Notes: generated by a model from the letters alone, not told the origin. Positions 26,058 through 35,614 are shown, counted from the first letter of the stretch. The stretch: DNA of 64,000 nucleotides from Photobacterium sp. SKA34 (GCF_000153325.1 NZ_AAOU01000019.1:1-64000), one strand, 5' to 3'. Numbers and translations are program-made.

Positions 26058-26519
26058 CTACGGTTTTACATTGCGGTTGATCGGGTTTTGTAATGAGATA
26101 AGCGTTTCAGTAGATTGCACTTCATCAATGGCCTGGAGCTTATCAATGAGCACGTATTGCAGCTCTTCAATGGAATGGCACATCAATTTGACAAAAATAT
26201 TGTAAGCCCCTGTGGTGTAATAAGCTTCAACTACTTCATCAAGCTCATTCAGTTTTGCTAATGCAGAATGATAATCACGGGCGGCATTCAAATTAATACC
26301 AATAAAACAGCAAACGTCATAGCCTAATAATTTAGGGTTAATGATCACTTCTGTACCTGTAATAATTTCTGCAGCACGCATCTTTTCTACTCGAACGTGA
26401 ACGGTAGCTGGGCTGACATTAAATCGCTTCGCCATTTCAGCGTAAGGAATACGAGCATCATTCATTAAGGCATTAAGGATATCGCGATCTAAGTCGTCGA
26501 TACGAATGGATGGTGTCAT
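26058..26519 (-). CDS. asnC: AsnC, Lrp/AsnC-family asparagine-responsive regulator
   Basis: 153 residues: N-terminal HTH (about 5-60; PYAEMAKRFNVSPATVHVRVEKM) and a C-terminal RAM effector domain. Several stretches match E. coli AsnC almost exactly from memory (VSPATVHVRVEKM, EAYYTTG, IDEVQSTETLISLQNPI), so AsnC rather than Lrp is the best name. AAGGACC precedes the ATG; the upstream in-frame ATG adds ten residues and is less likely. In E. coli asnC is next to asnA, but no asnA lies beside it here. Confidence 0.92.
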   Translation of the reverse strand: MTPSIRIDDLDRDILNALMNDARIPYAEMAKRFNVSPATVHVRVEKMRAAEIITGTEVIINPKLLGYDVCCFIGINLNAARDYHSALAKLNELDEVVEAYYTTGAYNIFVKLMCHSIEELQYVLIDKLQAIDEVQSTETLISLQNPINRNVKP

Positions 26520-26683
26520 AGGTGGTCCTTTACTATGCGAGAGATTCATTTTTATCGTTGTATCTTATACTTATCTGATGGTGTGATACCAGAGCAAAGC
26601 ATGATTTGTAGTGCTATAATCCGCGCCCTATGATCGGATGTGAAATGTCACACCCAGATATTGTTTTTATATCGGAGATTGCT

Positions 26684-27457
26684 GTGCAGCTAGCCTTAGT
26701 TTGTGAAGTTCCTGAACGTCAGCCTGAATTAGATCAATTAGCCGCTCGTTGGGGCTTAAGCCATGATGAAAATAGCAGCTTTGCTTTAGTCCTTACCGCT
26801 GAGCAATTAGAGCTTCGTAAGCTTGATGAACCTAAGCTCGGTGCAGTTTCTGTCGATTTAGTTAGCGGTGCGGTGGCGCACCGTCGTAAATTTGGTGGTG
26901 GTCGAGGTCAAGCGATTGCAAAAGCGGTTGGACTTAAAGGTGGTATTAGCCCTACCGTATTAGATGCGACAGCAGGTCTTGGTCGAGATGCTTTTGTCTT
27001 GGCAACACTTGGTTGTAAAGTTCAGCTGGTTGAGCGTCATCCTGTGGTAGCAGCTTTATTAGATGATGGCTTAGCACGTGCAAAAGCTGATCCTGAAATT
27101 GGCGGCTGGGTAAGTGAGCGTATGCAATTACTCCATGCCTCGAGCCATGATGCATTGGCTAATTTAGCCAATGATCCTGATTTTGTAGCACCGGATGTGG
27201 TGTATCTTGATCCTATGTATCCACATAAGAAAAAGTCTGCTTTAGTTAAAAAAGAAATGCGCGTTTTTCAAACCTTAGTGGGTGCAGATTTAGATGCCGA
27301 TGGTTTGTTTGAGCCGGCCTATGCGCTGGCAACAAAACGGGTAGTGGTTAAGCGTCCCGATTATGCAGAATTTCTTGCTCAAGCTAAGCCGTCAATGGCG
27401 ATTGAAACTAAAAAGAACCGATTTGATATTTATGTTAAAGCGGCAATGAAAGCCTAA
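26684..27457 (+). CDS. rsmJ: 16S rRNA m2G1516 methyltransferase RsmJ (GTG start)
   Basis: 257 residues of the RsmJ (YhiQ) family: [29 protein letters not shown], the SAM loop [39 protein letters not shown] (catalytic DPMY) and [11 protein letters not shown]. It methylates G1516 of 16S rRNA. A GTG start with GGAG 6 nt upstream fits the family N-terminus. Two ATGs further up (26630, 26645) stay in frame but lack a good ribosome site. Confidence 0.93.
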   Translation: MQLALVCEVPERQPELDQLAARWGLSHDENSSFALVLTAEQLELRKLDEPKLGAVSVDLVSGAVAHRRKFGGGRGQAIAKAVGLKGGISPTVLDATAGLGRDAFVLATLGCKVQLVERHPVVAALLDDGLARAKADPEIGGWVSERMQLLHASSHDALANLANDPDFVAPDVVYLDPMYPHKKKSALVKKEMRVFQTLVGADLDADGLFEPAYALATKRVVVKRPDYAEFLAQAKPSMAIETKKNRFDIYVKAAMKA

Positions 27458-27578
27458 GTGGCTGCTACAAATAAATAGTTACAAATAAGGTCAATAAAAT
27501 CTTACTGCTTTTCTGGTATTACGAATCATTATCGTTTAGTGTTGACGTAAAGGTTCGTTGTTGGCTAGAGGAGCATTC

Positions 27579-28037
27579 ATGGCTAAGACCTTGTGTAAAT
27601 ATCGCCGAGCAGAAATTTCCGATCAGTTCGCGACAATTAGTAAGATTGTAAGCGAACCAAATTTCATGTGTTCAAGTTGTACGAGAGTCGCAAGTGACAA
27701 AGAGTATTTGTGTAAGCCAAGCCGATTAACCAATGCGGTTAAGGCTGCTTCTCGTGTTGCGAAATTATCGATGCCGCCAGCACCTCAGCCAATTATGGCA
27801 ATGAAAAAGCCGAATGTGCATAATTTGCCAGCCCCTACTGCTGTAGGGCAAAGCCATATCGAAATGGTCGCTGTGGTCGAAGAAGAAGCATTAGCGCCTG
27901 ATAGTTTAAAGTTAAAGCAAGCTAAAAAGCTGAAGAAACTAGCGAAAAAGAAAAATAAGCAATTAAAGAAAGCGGCGAAAACAGTCAAGAAATTTGAAAA
28001 GCAATTGAAGAAAGCAAAACTCTCGCTTGGATTGTGA
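27579..28037 (+). CDS. orphan protein with four Cys and a Lys-rich coiled-coil tail
   Basis: I do not recognise a named family. The 152-residue product has three parts: residues 1-50 contain Cys6, Cys31, Cys34 and Cys45 (MCSSC in the middle), a spacing that could bind one zinc; about 60-115 is Pro/Met/Val-rich and probably disordered; about 116-150 is an extremely Lys/Leu-rich helix (SLKLKQAKKLKKLAKKK). The tail suggests nucleic acid, ribosome or membrane contact, by inference only. GAGGAG lies 6 nt before the chosen ATG, and a strong terminator follows. It is monocistronic after rsmJ. Confidence 0.72.
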   Translation: MAKTLCKYRRAEISDQFATISKIVSEPNFMCSSCTRVASDKEYLCKPSRLTNAVKAASRVAKLSMPPAPQPIMAMKKPNVHNLPAPTAVGQSHIEMVAVVEEEALAPDSLKLKQAKKLKKLAKKKNKQLKKAAKTVKKFEKQLKKAKLSLGL

Positions 28038-28052
28038 TGAATACGATAGAAT

Positions 28053-28084
28053 AAAAAAGCCTCCAAATTGGAGGCTTTTTTTTG
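28053..28084. terminator. bidirectional terminator
   Basis: AAAAGCCTCCAA / TTGGAGGCTTTT with A and T runs on either side. It ends the plus-strand orphan gene and, 8 nt past its stop codon, the minus-strand 30-residue gene. Confidence 0.92.
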
Positions 28085-28092
28085 GTTTCGTA

Positions 28093-28185
28093 TTAGTCAG
28101 CGTTTTTAATTAGTACTGCGGTCATTACGCATACAATTACTGAAACTACGATACCAGAAACAATTAACCAAGGAAGCATATCCAT
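28093..28185 (-). CDS. predicted 30-residue single-pass membrane protein
   Basis: Reading the minus strand gives MDMLPWLIVSGIVVSVIVCV followed by MTAVLIKNAD: one hydrophobic helix (about 5-26) with a Lys-Asn-Ala-Asp tail. It resembles the tiny stress or subunit-type membrane proteins of enterics in form, but I cannot name it. Support is the clean helix, the short charged tail and the terminator 8 nt after its stop. The ribosome site is weak (a TAAG close to the ATG), which lowers confidence. It is too short for standard ORF calling. Confidence 0.6.
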   Translation of the reverse strand: MDMLPWLIVSGIVVSVIVCVMTAVLIKNAD

Positions 28186-28332
28186 AGCTTAGTTATCCAA
28201 ATGTTAAGGAAATCGAGCGGCTATTGAAACGTGTTTATGCGATTGGAGCAATGGCTTGGATATACCTTGAAATGGCTGTTTACACCTTGAAACACTTTAT
28301 TGTTAAAAGAGTTATTTATCTTTTATTTGGCG

Positions 28333-28366
28333 AAAAAAAAGCGCCCAGAGAGAGGCGCTTTTTCGG
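28333..28366. terminator. terminator of the hemCDXY operon
   Basis: AAAAGCGCC / GGCGCTTTTT stem with an A-rich flank that becomes the T run on the minus strand. It lies 13 nt past the hemY stop. Confidence 0.88.
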
Positions 28367-28378
28367 TCGTTTAGCTAA

Positions 28379-29569
28379 TTAAGCTTGCTTACTTGGCTGT
28401 GCTAATTCCAGTGCTTGGCGAGAAGCTGCAGCAGCACCTTGCTTGTCATTTAACTGCTCTAGCGTTGCGACTAAGTGAGCGTAGTCTGCCATATCAGGAC
28501 GAACGGCAACGGCTCTTTCAAAATGCTCTTTTGCTTCTTGCCAGTTACCTTCAGCCATTAACATTTGACCCAATGCACTGTGCGTTACTGCATTATTGCC
28601 GTCTTGGCGCAATAACTCTTGTAGTTTTATAATGGCAGGGTGACGATCGGGTAGATTTAGCTGAGGTACAAGGCTGATCAAACGCTCATCTTGGCTCTTC
28701 TTAAGCGCGTCACGTAAAATTGGGTAAGCATCGTTATCTGCATGACGTGCCATCATTTGTTTGATGAAGCATGCCACGAGCGCTGGATTTTGCTTATCTT
28801 TACGCCCCATGTTATTCCAGTAACCCACTAAGCCATCAGTACCATTTTGCTGACCAAGGTGTTGCATTTGGCCACATTGCGCTTGCTCATCAAGGACTAG
28901 CGCTTCTTCTTGGGTGATTACGCCAGCTTTAGTTAGCAGTGGCAATAATGTCAGCAGTGATTTCCAATCCTCTAGCTTTAAGTAGCACTCTTGAAGTAGA
29001 CCTAACACGATAGGATTTCGTGCATTATCTTGTTGTACTTCTTGTAATGTTGCGAGTGCTTGTTCAAATTGCTGTTGGCGGATTTGAAGCTTGGCACGGG
29101 TAAGTGCCACTGCAAGATTTTGGCTATCAAGCTCAGCGGCTTGTTTCAAGTACTCATCACGTTGCTCGGTTTTACCTAGTCCTTGAGCCGCCTCTGCTGC
29201 TGCAAGGTAGTTAAGAAGTGGCGCATCGCTGAATTTAGCTGATTTAGTTAATAGCTTTTCAGCGGGTTTCCAATCACCTTCTGTTACTTTTAATAGGCCT
29301 GCCGAAGTTTGGATACGTGCTTTGCGAACTTTACGTCCACTGAACCAACCACGGGTTGAACTACTGATTGAAAAGACGCGTTTTAGAATAAATTCAAGTA
29401 ATAAGAATACGGCAAACAATGCAACGATTAGTACAACGAGTGTGGTTAGACTCATCTCAATGGTTTGATTTGCCGTTGAGATCAACACATAACCTTGGTT
29501 GCCTGCGAGTTCGGGGCCAACAATAATACCGGCGATCAGTGCCAATACCAATAACAATAATTTAATCAT
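28379..29569 (-). CDS. hemY: HemY, TPR membrane protein of the heme operon
   Basis: 396 residues. Two N-terminal membrane helices (about 1-20 and 40-65, around a short periplasmic loop) carry the HemY_N domain, and TPR-type helical repeats follow (about 85-385, for example NAVTHSALGQMLMAEGNWQEAKEHFERAV). This is the proteobacterial HemY of the hemCDXY operon, not the protoporphyrinogen oxidase of the same name. Its role in late heme synthesis is indirect. The ATG overlaps the hemX stop by one base, so the two are likely translationally coupled. Confidence 0.92.
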   Translation of the reverse strand: MIKLLLLVLALIAGIIVGPELAGNQGYVLISTANQTIEMSLTTLVVLIVALFAVFLLLEFILKRVFSISSSTRGWFSGRKVRKARIQTSAGLLKVTEGDWKPAEKLLTKSAKFSDAPLLNYLAAAEAAQGLGKTEQRDEYLKQAAELDSQNLAVALTRAKLQIRQQQFEQALATLQEVQQDNARNPIVLGLLQECYLKLEDWKSLLTLLPLLTKAGVITQEEALVLDEQAQCGQMQHLGQQNGTDGLVGYWNNMGRKDKQNPALVACFIKQMMARHADNDAYPILRDALKKSQDERLISLVPQLNLPDRHPAIIKLQELLRQDGNNAVTHSALGQMLMAEGNWQEAKEHFERAVAVRPDMADYAHLVATLEQLNDKQGAAAASRQALELAQPSKQA

Positions 29570-30918
29570 TATTTGGCCTCCACTGTGGTTACCGTGTTGT
29601 CAGTGACTGTCGTGTTATTCTCGCCTTTAATAGATGTTTTAGCGGGTTGTGTTACTGTTGTTTCAAGTTTCGCTTGGGCTGGTTTTTTTTCTACTGCTGG
29701 CGCTTCTGGTTTCGGTGTAGGTTTTGCTGTTGGCTTAGTCTGCTTTACAGGTTGTGCCTGCGTATCACCTAGTGTCGCCATTTTATTACGTAGCACTTGA
29801 TTGACGAGCTTAGTAATTAATGCCTGAGATTGCAGCTTATTTGGGTAGTTCACAGTGATTTGCTGTTGGGCTAATTGATCAAGGCTTTTAATAAAGCTTT
29901 GCGTTAGCGGTGAAGACATATCGTAATATTGTTCAGCCCATTTCTTCGCAGTATCAAGAGAGATCTTATAAACATCACCTTGCTCACGGTAAACTGCATC
30001 AATTGCTACTTCTAACTTGTTTTTGATATTTTGCTGTAAGTAGAAATCTTGTTGTGGTGAAAGCAGTGGAATAACATTGCCATCACGCTTACGATAAGTA
30101 ATGAAGTGTTCGCCAAAGTTTTTCAACGATGTCATCAAATTATCTCTCCAATCATTCACCGATTGACTCACGGTTTGTGATTGAGGTTCTTCTTCTGCCT
30201 TTGGCAAAATAGCATTAGCTAAAGGTAAGTTATCAACACTGTTTTCAAGGCTGGTTAAGCGTAGCACTATGCCATCACGGTCGACATTAGTCAGTGATTT
30301 TAAGGTCGTGATGTCATTGCTCATTGCTTGGCGTAGGCTCTTCAAGCTTGGATCATTCAGTTCTGCGATACGATGATCGGCAGACTCAAGCAATAACGTT
30401 GCACTGGTGGCATCATGTTCTAACCAGAGTTTACGTCCTGCCATTTTCACTAGGTAATCCGCTTCGGCTAATAGCCAATCGTTCGGACGATTGCCTTTAA
30501 GCTCTGTGACAGTGGTCTGCAGTGCTGCAATGGACTTTTGCTGTTGGCTTAGGCTAACTTCAGTGCTGCGTAATTCACCATTAATAATGCTAATCGTTTC
30601 TTTTTGATCGTTTTGCATTGCTGCTTTCATGCTAGCAATTTGCTGTTGAAGCGCATCAATATGTTGTTGCTGCTGCAATCCTTGCTGATGACCGTGATAG
30701 TAAAGCCCACCACCGAGAGCAATAACTAATGCAATCGCAACCCAACCTGTTTTGCTACCCGATTTTTTTTCAGATTTCTCTGTTTTTGCTGGAGCTTTAG
30801 GTTGTTCTTTGGCTGTTTTTTTTGGCGCTTCTTTAGCCGGAGTAGACGTTGCTGCCGTGGTTGGCTTGTCCTGCTTTGGCTGTTCTGCTGCGGTGTTGTT
30901 GTTAGATTTGTCTGTCAT
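29569..30918 (-). CDS. hemX: HemX, membrane protein of the heme operon
   Basis: 449 residues. The N-terminal 55 residues are a Lys/Ala/Pro/Thr-rich cytoplasmic segment, followed by one membrane helix (TGWVAIALVIALGGGLYYHG), a Gln-rich coiled coil (about 75-135) and a conserved periplasmic domain (about 140-370) with NDWLLAEADYLVKMAGRKLWLEHD and DWRDNLMTSLKNFGEHF. The C-terminus is a long low-complexity Lys/Thr/Pro tail. It was once labelled uroporphyrinogen methyltransferase, but the sequence has no such domain. Third gene of hemCDXY. Confidence 0.9.
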   Translation of the reverse strand: MTDKSNNNTAAEQPKQDKPTTAATSTPAKEAPKKTAKEQPKAPAKTEKSEKKSGSKTGWVAIALVIALGGGLYYHGHQQGLQQQQHIDALQQQIASMKAAMQNDQKETISIINGELRSTEVSLSQQQKSIAALQTTVTELKGNRPNDWLLAEADYLVKMAGRKLWLEHDATSATLLLESADHRIAELNDPSLKSLRQAMSNDITTLKSLTNVDRDGIVLRLTSLENSVDNLPLANAILPKAEEEPQSQTVSQSVNDWRDNLMTSLKNFGEHFITYRKRDGNVIPLLSPQQDFYLQQNIKNKLEVAIDAVYREQGDVYKISLDTAKKWAEQYYDMSSPLTQSFIKSLDQLAQQQITVNYPNKLQSQALITKLVNQVLRNKMATLGDTQAQPVKQTKPTAKPTPKPEAPAVEKKPAQAKLETTVTQPAKTSIKGENNTTVTDNTVTTVEAK

Positions 30919-30932
30919 CCTAATTATTCCGT

Positions 30933-31679
30933 TTAGCTAAAGTTGCTTAGGAACGTGAAGAGTGCATGGTTGGAGGCACTGCCCACGGTGGAAATATTCA
31001 TAAAGCCAAGCGTTGTTGCTTGCTCGGCCACTCGTTGACTTGGGACGAGAAGGTGGCAATTGAGAAACCAAGTCAAATGCTGAGTTGGGATCCTTGTTGT
31101 TAAAAATACTAGTTGTTCAGCACTGGTAATAACAAGGGTATCCAGCTGTTGATGTTGCCATTGTGCCACTAATTTCTCGCCATCGAGATCAAGCCAACAT
31201 CGCTGATACGTTTCGCAATAGTTGACTACTGCATGGCGTGCCGTTAATGCTTGATGGATCAATTCTCTGCCGCCATTCCCTCGCAATATAAGGATGTTAC
31301 GATCCGTAATGTGTGCGAGTTCGGGTAAGGCTAATAATCCTTCGCTATCACAGCGGTGTTCAGGAGATAATACTCGCTGTCCGCTCAATTTTGTCAATGT
31401 TGCGGCAGTTTTATGACCAATAGCTATATAATGCACGTTTTTTGGCCATGCTGCACCTTGAGATATCAAGTAATCGTGCGCAAATGTTACCGAATGATGA
31501 CTTACGGTAATAATATAATCACCGGCTTTTAATGCATTGATTTGTCGCAATAATGAAGAAAGTCCATCACCCGCTTTTAAGGTTAATAGCGGTTGAGCTA
31601 TTGCGCTGATCGCCGCAGCATTAAGTTGCTCTGCCAATCGATAACAATCGGGGGCAGGGCGGGTGATCAGCACTGTCAT
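30933..31679 (-). CDS. hemD: uroporphyrinogen-III synthase
   Basis: 248 residues with the two-lobed HemD fold. The family is poorly conserved, but the beginning VLITRPAPDCYRLAEQL, VHYIAIGHKTAATL, GNGGRELIHQALTARHAVVNYCETYQR and SAEQLVFL match. It closes and isomerises hydroxymethylbilane to uroporphyrinogen III. The ATG overlaps the hemC TAA (TAATG), as expected for the hemCD pair. Confidence 0.92.
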   Translation of the reverse strand: MTVLITRPAPDCYRLAEQLNAAAISAIAQPLLTLKAGDGLSSLLRQINALKAGDYIITVSHHSVTFAHDYLISQGAAWPKNVHYIAIGHKTAATLTKLSGQRVLSPEHRCDSEGLLALPELAHITDRNILILRGNGGRELIHQALTARHAVVNYCETYQRCWLDLDGEKLVAQWQHQQLDTLVITSAEQLVFLTTRIPTQHLTWFLNCHLLVPSQRVAEQATTLGFMNISTVGSASNHALFTFLSNFS

Positions 31680-32611
31680 TACGCGTTACCGTATAAACGG
31701 TCTAAAATATCGCGAGCACCATCGTTAAGCAGTTGCTCTGCGAGAGTTTCTCCCAATTGCTCTGCTTGCTCAATTGGTCCACGAATTTCAGCGCGTACAA
31801 TCTTACTGCCATCAGGCTCACCCACTAATGCGCGTAGCCAGACTTGGTCGCCTTCAAGCTCTGCGTAACTACCAATTGGCACCTGACAGCCACCTTGTAA
31901 GTGGTTATTCATTGCACGCTCACACAATACGCGTGTTGTGGTGGCTTGATCACTTAGAGCTGTTAACAATTGACGAACACGTGTGTCATCTAGACGACAC
32001 TCAATACCCACAGCACCTTGACCGACAGCAGGTAAACTCACTTCTGGTGCAATTTCGCTACGAATACGGTCTTCCATTTTTAGACGTTTAAGGCCTGCAC
32101 AGGCAAGAATAATCGCATCGTATTGACCTTCATCCATCTTACGTAAGCGAGTATTAACGTTACCACGTAGATCGTTAACGATAAGATCAGGGCGTTGGGC
32201 TCGTAATTGACATTGACGACGTAAGCTAGAAGTACCAACAATAGCACCTTGAGGTAGCTCATCAATATTGTTGTATTTATTTGAGACAAACGCGTCACGG
32301 GGATCTTCACGCTCACAGATGGTCACAAGACCGAGGCCTTCAGGAAACTCAACGGGTACATCTTTCATTGAGTGAACCGCGATATCTGCACGACCTTCAA
32401 GCATAGCGACTTCAAGCTCTTTTACGAATAGCCCCTTACCACCTACCTTAGCCAGCGGAGTATCTAAAATGATATCGCCTTTTGTGATCATAGGAACAAG
32501 CTCGACAGAAATGCCTGGATGCGCTTGTTCTATCTCTGCTTTTACGAATTCAGCTTGCCACATAGCGAGTGGGCTTTTACGTGTTGCAATACGGATTAGT
32601 TGATTACTCAT
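31679..32611 (-). CDS. hemC: hydroxymethylbilane synthase (porphobilinogen deaminase)
   Basis: 310 residues: [52 protein letters not shown] and [10 protein letters not shown] are the substrate- and cofactor-binding motifs. Cys242 in [13 protein letters not shown] is the attachment site of the dipyrromethane cofactor. It polymerises four porphobilinogens. First gene of the minus-strand hemCDXY operon and divergent from cyaA, the standard gammaproteobacterial arrangement. Confidence 0.97.
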   Translation of the reverse strand: MSNQLIRIATRKSPLAMWQAEFVKAEIEQAHPGISVELVPMITKGDIILDTPLAKVGGKGLFVKELEVAMLEGRADIAVHSMKDVPVEFPEGLGLVTICEREDPRDAFVSNKYNNIDELPQGAIVGTSSLRRQCQLRAQRPDLIVNDLRGNVNTRLRKMDEGQYDAIILACAGLKRLKMEDRIRSEIAPEVSLPAVGQGAVGIECRLDDTRVRQLLTALSDQATTTRVLCERAMNNHLQGGCQVPIGSYAELEGDQVWLRALVGEPDGSKIVRAEIRGPIEQAEQLGETLAEQLLNDGARDILDRLYGNA

Positions 32612-32742
32612 AAGTATTGTGGATCCATGATGAAGATTCTATTTTCTATTAAGCACATCGTACCATTAGCATCGTCTGGATGATAATGTGCTTAATCATT
32701 TGAGTATATGCATACGATTATGTTGCTAATAGTTTAAAAAAA

Positions 32743-32758
32743 TGTGATATTAATCACA
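32743..32758. promoter_or_regulatory. CRP-cAMP binding site upstream of cyaA
   Basis: TGTGATATTAATCACA is a perfect TGTGA-N6-TCACA palindrome in the 393-bp space between the divergent hemC and cyaA genes. CRP is known to repress cyaA in E. coli, so feedback control is likely. A weaker half-matching site (TGTTA-N6-TCACG) lies at 32904-32919. The remainder of this gap shows no gene. Confidence 0.8.
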
Positions 32759-33004
32759 TCAGCCTTAAATGATAGAATGATGATTCGCTGGCAACTAGCG
32801 GTTACCCATCATTGTACTAATTTGAGGTAATAGTTTAAGGATGAATCACACAGAATTGTCGCATTACCTGACTTGGCATTATCTTTACCAAGGGTACTAA
32901 AAGTGTTACATTGATCACGTTTTTTGCTCATATTTAACACAGCTCAATGTTCCTAATGGTGATATTTGAGGTGCTTCAACGCTGGTAGCTCTTGGAAGAG
33001 TAAT

Positions 33005-35560
33005 TTGCAAAATTATATTAAGACGCTGAAAGGCAGGCTAGATTCATTGACAGAGCTTCGTATCGAACGAGCACGGTTAGCGATGAATGCTCAATCAGTA
33101 CAAGTGTTTGACTTGTTGCCTGTCTTACTTCATTACAATCACCCTGCTTTACCGGGTTATCTTGACCAACCTGTATCTCAAGGGATCGCGAAATTTGTTG
33201 TTACTGATGTTCAGCAACAATTCGTTGACGATTGCGCCCATTCTGCCGAACTCTCGGTCGACCCCCTGTTGCTTGAGATAAATGACTGCCCAATTACTGG
33301 CTTGTATGCCATGGGAAGTACCTCATCAATGGGACAAAGCCTGACAAGTGATCTTGATATCTGGGTTTGTATCCGAACTTCATTAACACCAGAAGAACGT
33401 AGTGCACTTGATAGCAAGTGTAGCCTGGTGTCGCAGTGGGCAATGGAGCAAGGGGTTGAAGCGAATTTCTTTCTTATTGATGAGAATCGATTCCGTCATA
33501 ACTTTTCTGAAGCGATGACCGGTGAAAACTGTGGTTCTAGCCAGCATTTATTATTATTAGATGAATTTTATCGCTCTGCCGTTTGTTTGGCTGGGCTGCC
33601 ATTATTGTGGTTTATGGTGCCGCCAGAAATGGAAGAGTGCTATGACCAATATATGGCGTACTTAATTGATCAAGATTACATTAACCTTGATGAGTGGATT
33701 GATTTTGGTGGTTTAACGCGTATTCCTGCCGAAGAGTATTTCGGTTCAAGTTTATGGCAGTTATATAAAAGTATCGATTCACCATATAAATCAGTACTAA
33801 AAGCCATTTTGCTTGAAGCCTACTCATGGGAATACCCGCATACCCAGCTTTTAAGCCTTGATGGTAAGCGTCGCTTCTTTGCTGAAGATCGAAGTGAATA
33901 TTGTATGGATGCGTACTATTTAATGTTGGAAAAGGTTACGCGCTATCTTGAGCGAATTGATGATCATCGTCGTCTTGATTTAGTACGTCGTTGCTTCTAC
34001 TTAAAAACCCATGAAAAGTTATCTCGTGAACCAAGTGCAGGCTCTGTGCCGTGGCGTCGTCGTGTTCTCAAACACTTAACTGAGCAGTGGCAATGGACAG
34101 ACTCTGTGATTAATGAGCTTGATCATCGTCGTGATTGGAAAGTGGCACAAGTTAAAGAGGCACATAACGAATTATTAGATGCGTTAATGCTAAGTTATCG
34201 TAACTTAATCCGTTTTGCGCGTCGTAATAATATTACCTCTGCGATCAGTCCTGAAGATATCAGTATTTTAGCGCGTAAACTGTATGCAGCATTTGAGGTA
34301 TTACCGGGTAAAGTTACCTTACTTAATCCACAGATCTCACCTGATTTACATGAAGAAAATATTACCTTTATTCAGGTGCCTGAGGGGCGCACGAATGCTG
34401 CTGGTTGGTATCTCTATAAACAGCCAATAGATCCCTTGTTAATTATGGGGCAACCGCCTCTTGAACATAACCGTTACTTATCTAAGTTAGTCGCTTGGAG
34501 CTATTTTAATGGTTTATTAACGGAATCAACGCATCTTCATACCGTGGTACGTGATGCAGATTTTGATTTAGATAAGCTCTATCAGTTGGTAAGTGATATT
34601 CGAAATACCTTCCCAATTCGTCGTCCTAATCCAAGTTTACAGGCATTATCGAGTCCATGTGAGATCCGTCAGTTAGGGTTATTCATTAATTTAGAAAATG
34701 ACCCAACCAATGAGCTGAAAAACCGTTCGGTACGGTTTGATTTTAAAACCACCGATATTTTCAGTTATGGCCCAGAACAGAAATGTTTAGTTGGCAGTGT
34801 GGATTTGATTTATCGCAACTCGTGGAATGAAGTGCGTACGCTTAACTTTAGCGGCGATAACGCGATGTTAGACGCACTGAAAACCATGCTTGGGAAGATG
34901 CACCATGATGCGATCCCACCTGAAGCGGTTGATGTGTTTTGTTATAGCAAGCACATGCGTGGTTTGATCCGTAATTTGGTGTATCAGTTGGTTGCTGAAT
35001 GTATTGAAATGCGTTTAAAACCTGTTGAAGAAGAAAAGCGACGTCGATTTAAAGCGATCCGCATTTCAGAAGAAACCTTTGGCTTGTTCTTTGAGCGTCG
35101 AGGTGTTTCTGTTCAACGCTTAGAAAACCCGGTTGATTTCTATAGTTGCATTTCATCGAATAAAGTCAGTGAAGTGCCTCATGTTGTGATGGGTAAGATG
35201 GATGAACCCCATCCACCACAAATTGTGGATGCTTATGCGAGTGAAGGTTTGATCCAGTTCTTCTTTGAAGATTGTGAGCAGGGCTACAACATCTATATCT
35301 TAGATGAAACGAACCAGATGGAAGTGTATCGTCAATGTAGTGGTAATAAAGATGAAATGGTACATGGGGTTAATCGTTTTTATACTTCGGCTCAAGACCG
35401 TTTTAGTGCGACCAACTTCATCAACTTTAATTTACCTCAGTTCTACGATATCGTGCATTGCGACAACGGTAAATTACAAGTGTTGCCATTTAAGAGTGGT
35501 CAAATGCCGCGTCCAAAGCCTGATGTCGATCCCAATTCAACTGGGATGCTCAACAGTTAA
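33005..35560 (+). CDS. cyaA: class I adenylate cyclase CyaA (TTG start)
   Basis: 851 residues of the enterobacterial class I cyclase. The catalytic N-terminal half has MGSTSSMGQSLTSDLDIWVC (nucleotidyltransferase-like GS..D-D motif), FFLIDENRFRHN and HLLLLDEFYRSAV; the C-terminal regulatory half follows. I place the start at TTG (product begins MQNYIKTLKGRLDSL), which aligns with E. coli CyaA, also initiated by TTG; GGAAGAG lies 6 nt upstream. Open frame continues 13 codons further up to another TTG but without family similarity. Makes cAMP; probably repressed by CRP. Confidence 0.95.
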   Translation: MQNYIKTLKGRLDSLTELRIERARLAMNAQSVQVFDLLPVLLHYNHPALPGYLDQPVSQGIAKFVVTDVQQQFVDDCAHSAELSVDPLLLEINDCPITGLYAMGSTSSMGQSLTSDLDIWVCIRTSLTPEERSALDSKCSLVSQWAMEQGVEANFFLIDENRFRHNFSEAMTGENCGSSQHLLLLDEFYRSAVCLAGLPLLWFMVPPEMEECYDQYMAYLIDQDYINLDEWIDFGGLTRIPAEEYFGSSLWQLYKSIDSPYKSVLKAILLEAYSWEYPHTQLLSLDGKRRFFAEDRSEYCMDAYYLMLEKVTRYLERIDDHRRLDLVRRCFYLKTHEKLSREPSAGSVPWRRRVLKHLTEQWQWTDSVINELDHRRDWKVAQVKEAHNELLDALMLSYRNLIRFARRNNITSAISPEDISILARKLYAAFEVLPGKVTLLNPQISPDLHEENITFIQVPEGRTNAAGWYLYKQPIDPLLIMGQPPLEHNRYLSKLVAWSYFNGLLTESTHLHTVVRDADFDLDKLYQLVSDIRNTFPIRRPNPSLQALSSPCEIRQLGLFINLENDPTNELKNRSVRFDFKTTDIFSYGPEQKCLVGSVDLIYRNSWNEVRTLNFSGDNAMLDALKTMLGKMHHDAIPPEAVDVFCYSKHMRGLIRNLVYQLVAECIEMRLKPVEEEKRRRFKAIRISEETFGLFFERRGVSVQRLENPVDFYSCISSNKVSEVPHVVMGKMDEPHPPQIVDAYASEGLIQFFFEDCEQGYNIYILDETNQMEVYRQCSGNKDEMVHGVNRFYTSAQDRFSATNFINFNLPQFYDIVHCDNGKLQVLPFKSGQMPRPKPDVDPNSTGMLNS

Positions 35561-35582
35561 TACCGTGTTTTGATATGACAAT

Positions 35583-35614
35583 AAAAAGCCTTCAGAAAAT
35601 GAAGGCTTTTTTTA
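35583..35614. terminator. bidirectional terminator between cyaA and cyaY
   Basis: AAAAAGCCTTC / GAAGGCTTTTT stem with T runs on both strands between two convergent genes. Confidence 0.92.

Noticed and set aside
28186..28332. Near-repeat ACCTTGAAATGG / ACCTTGAAACAC as a possible operator.
   Set aside because: Short, imperfect and not linked to any promoter element that I can see.
30900..32091. Plus-strand frames opposite hemD and hemC (for example 31774-32091).
   Set aside because: They are shadows of strongly conserved minus-strand genes with no start signals.
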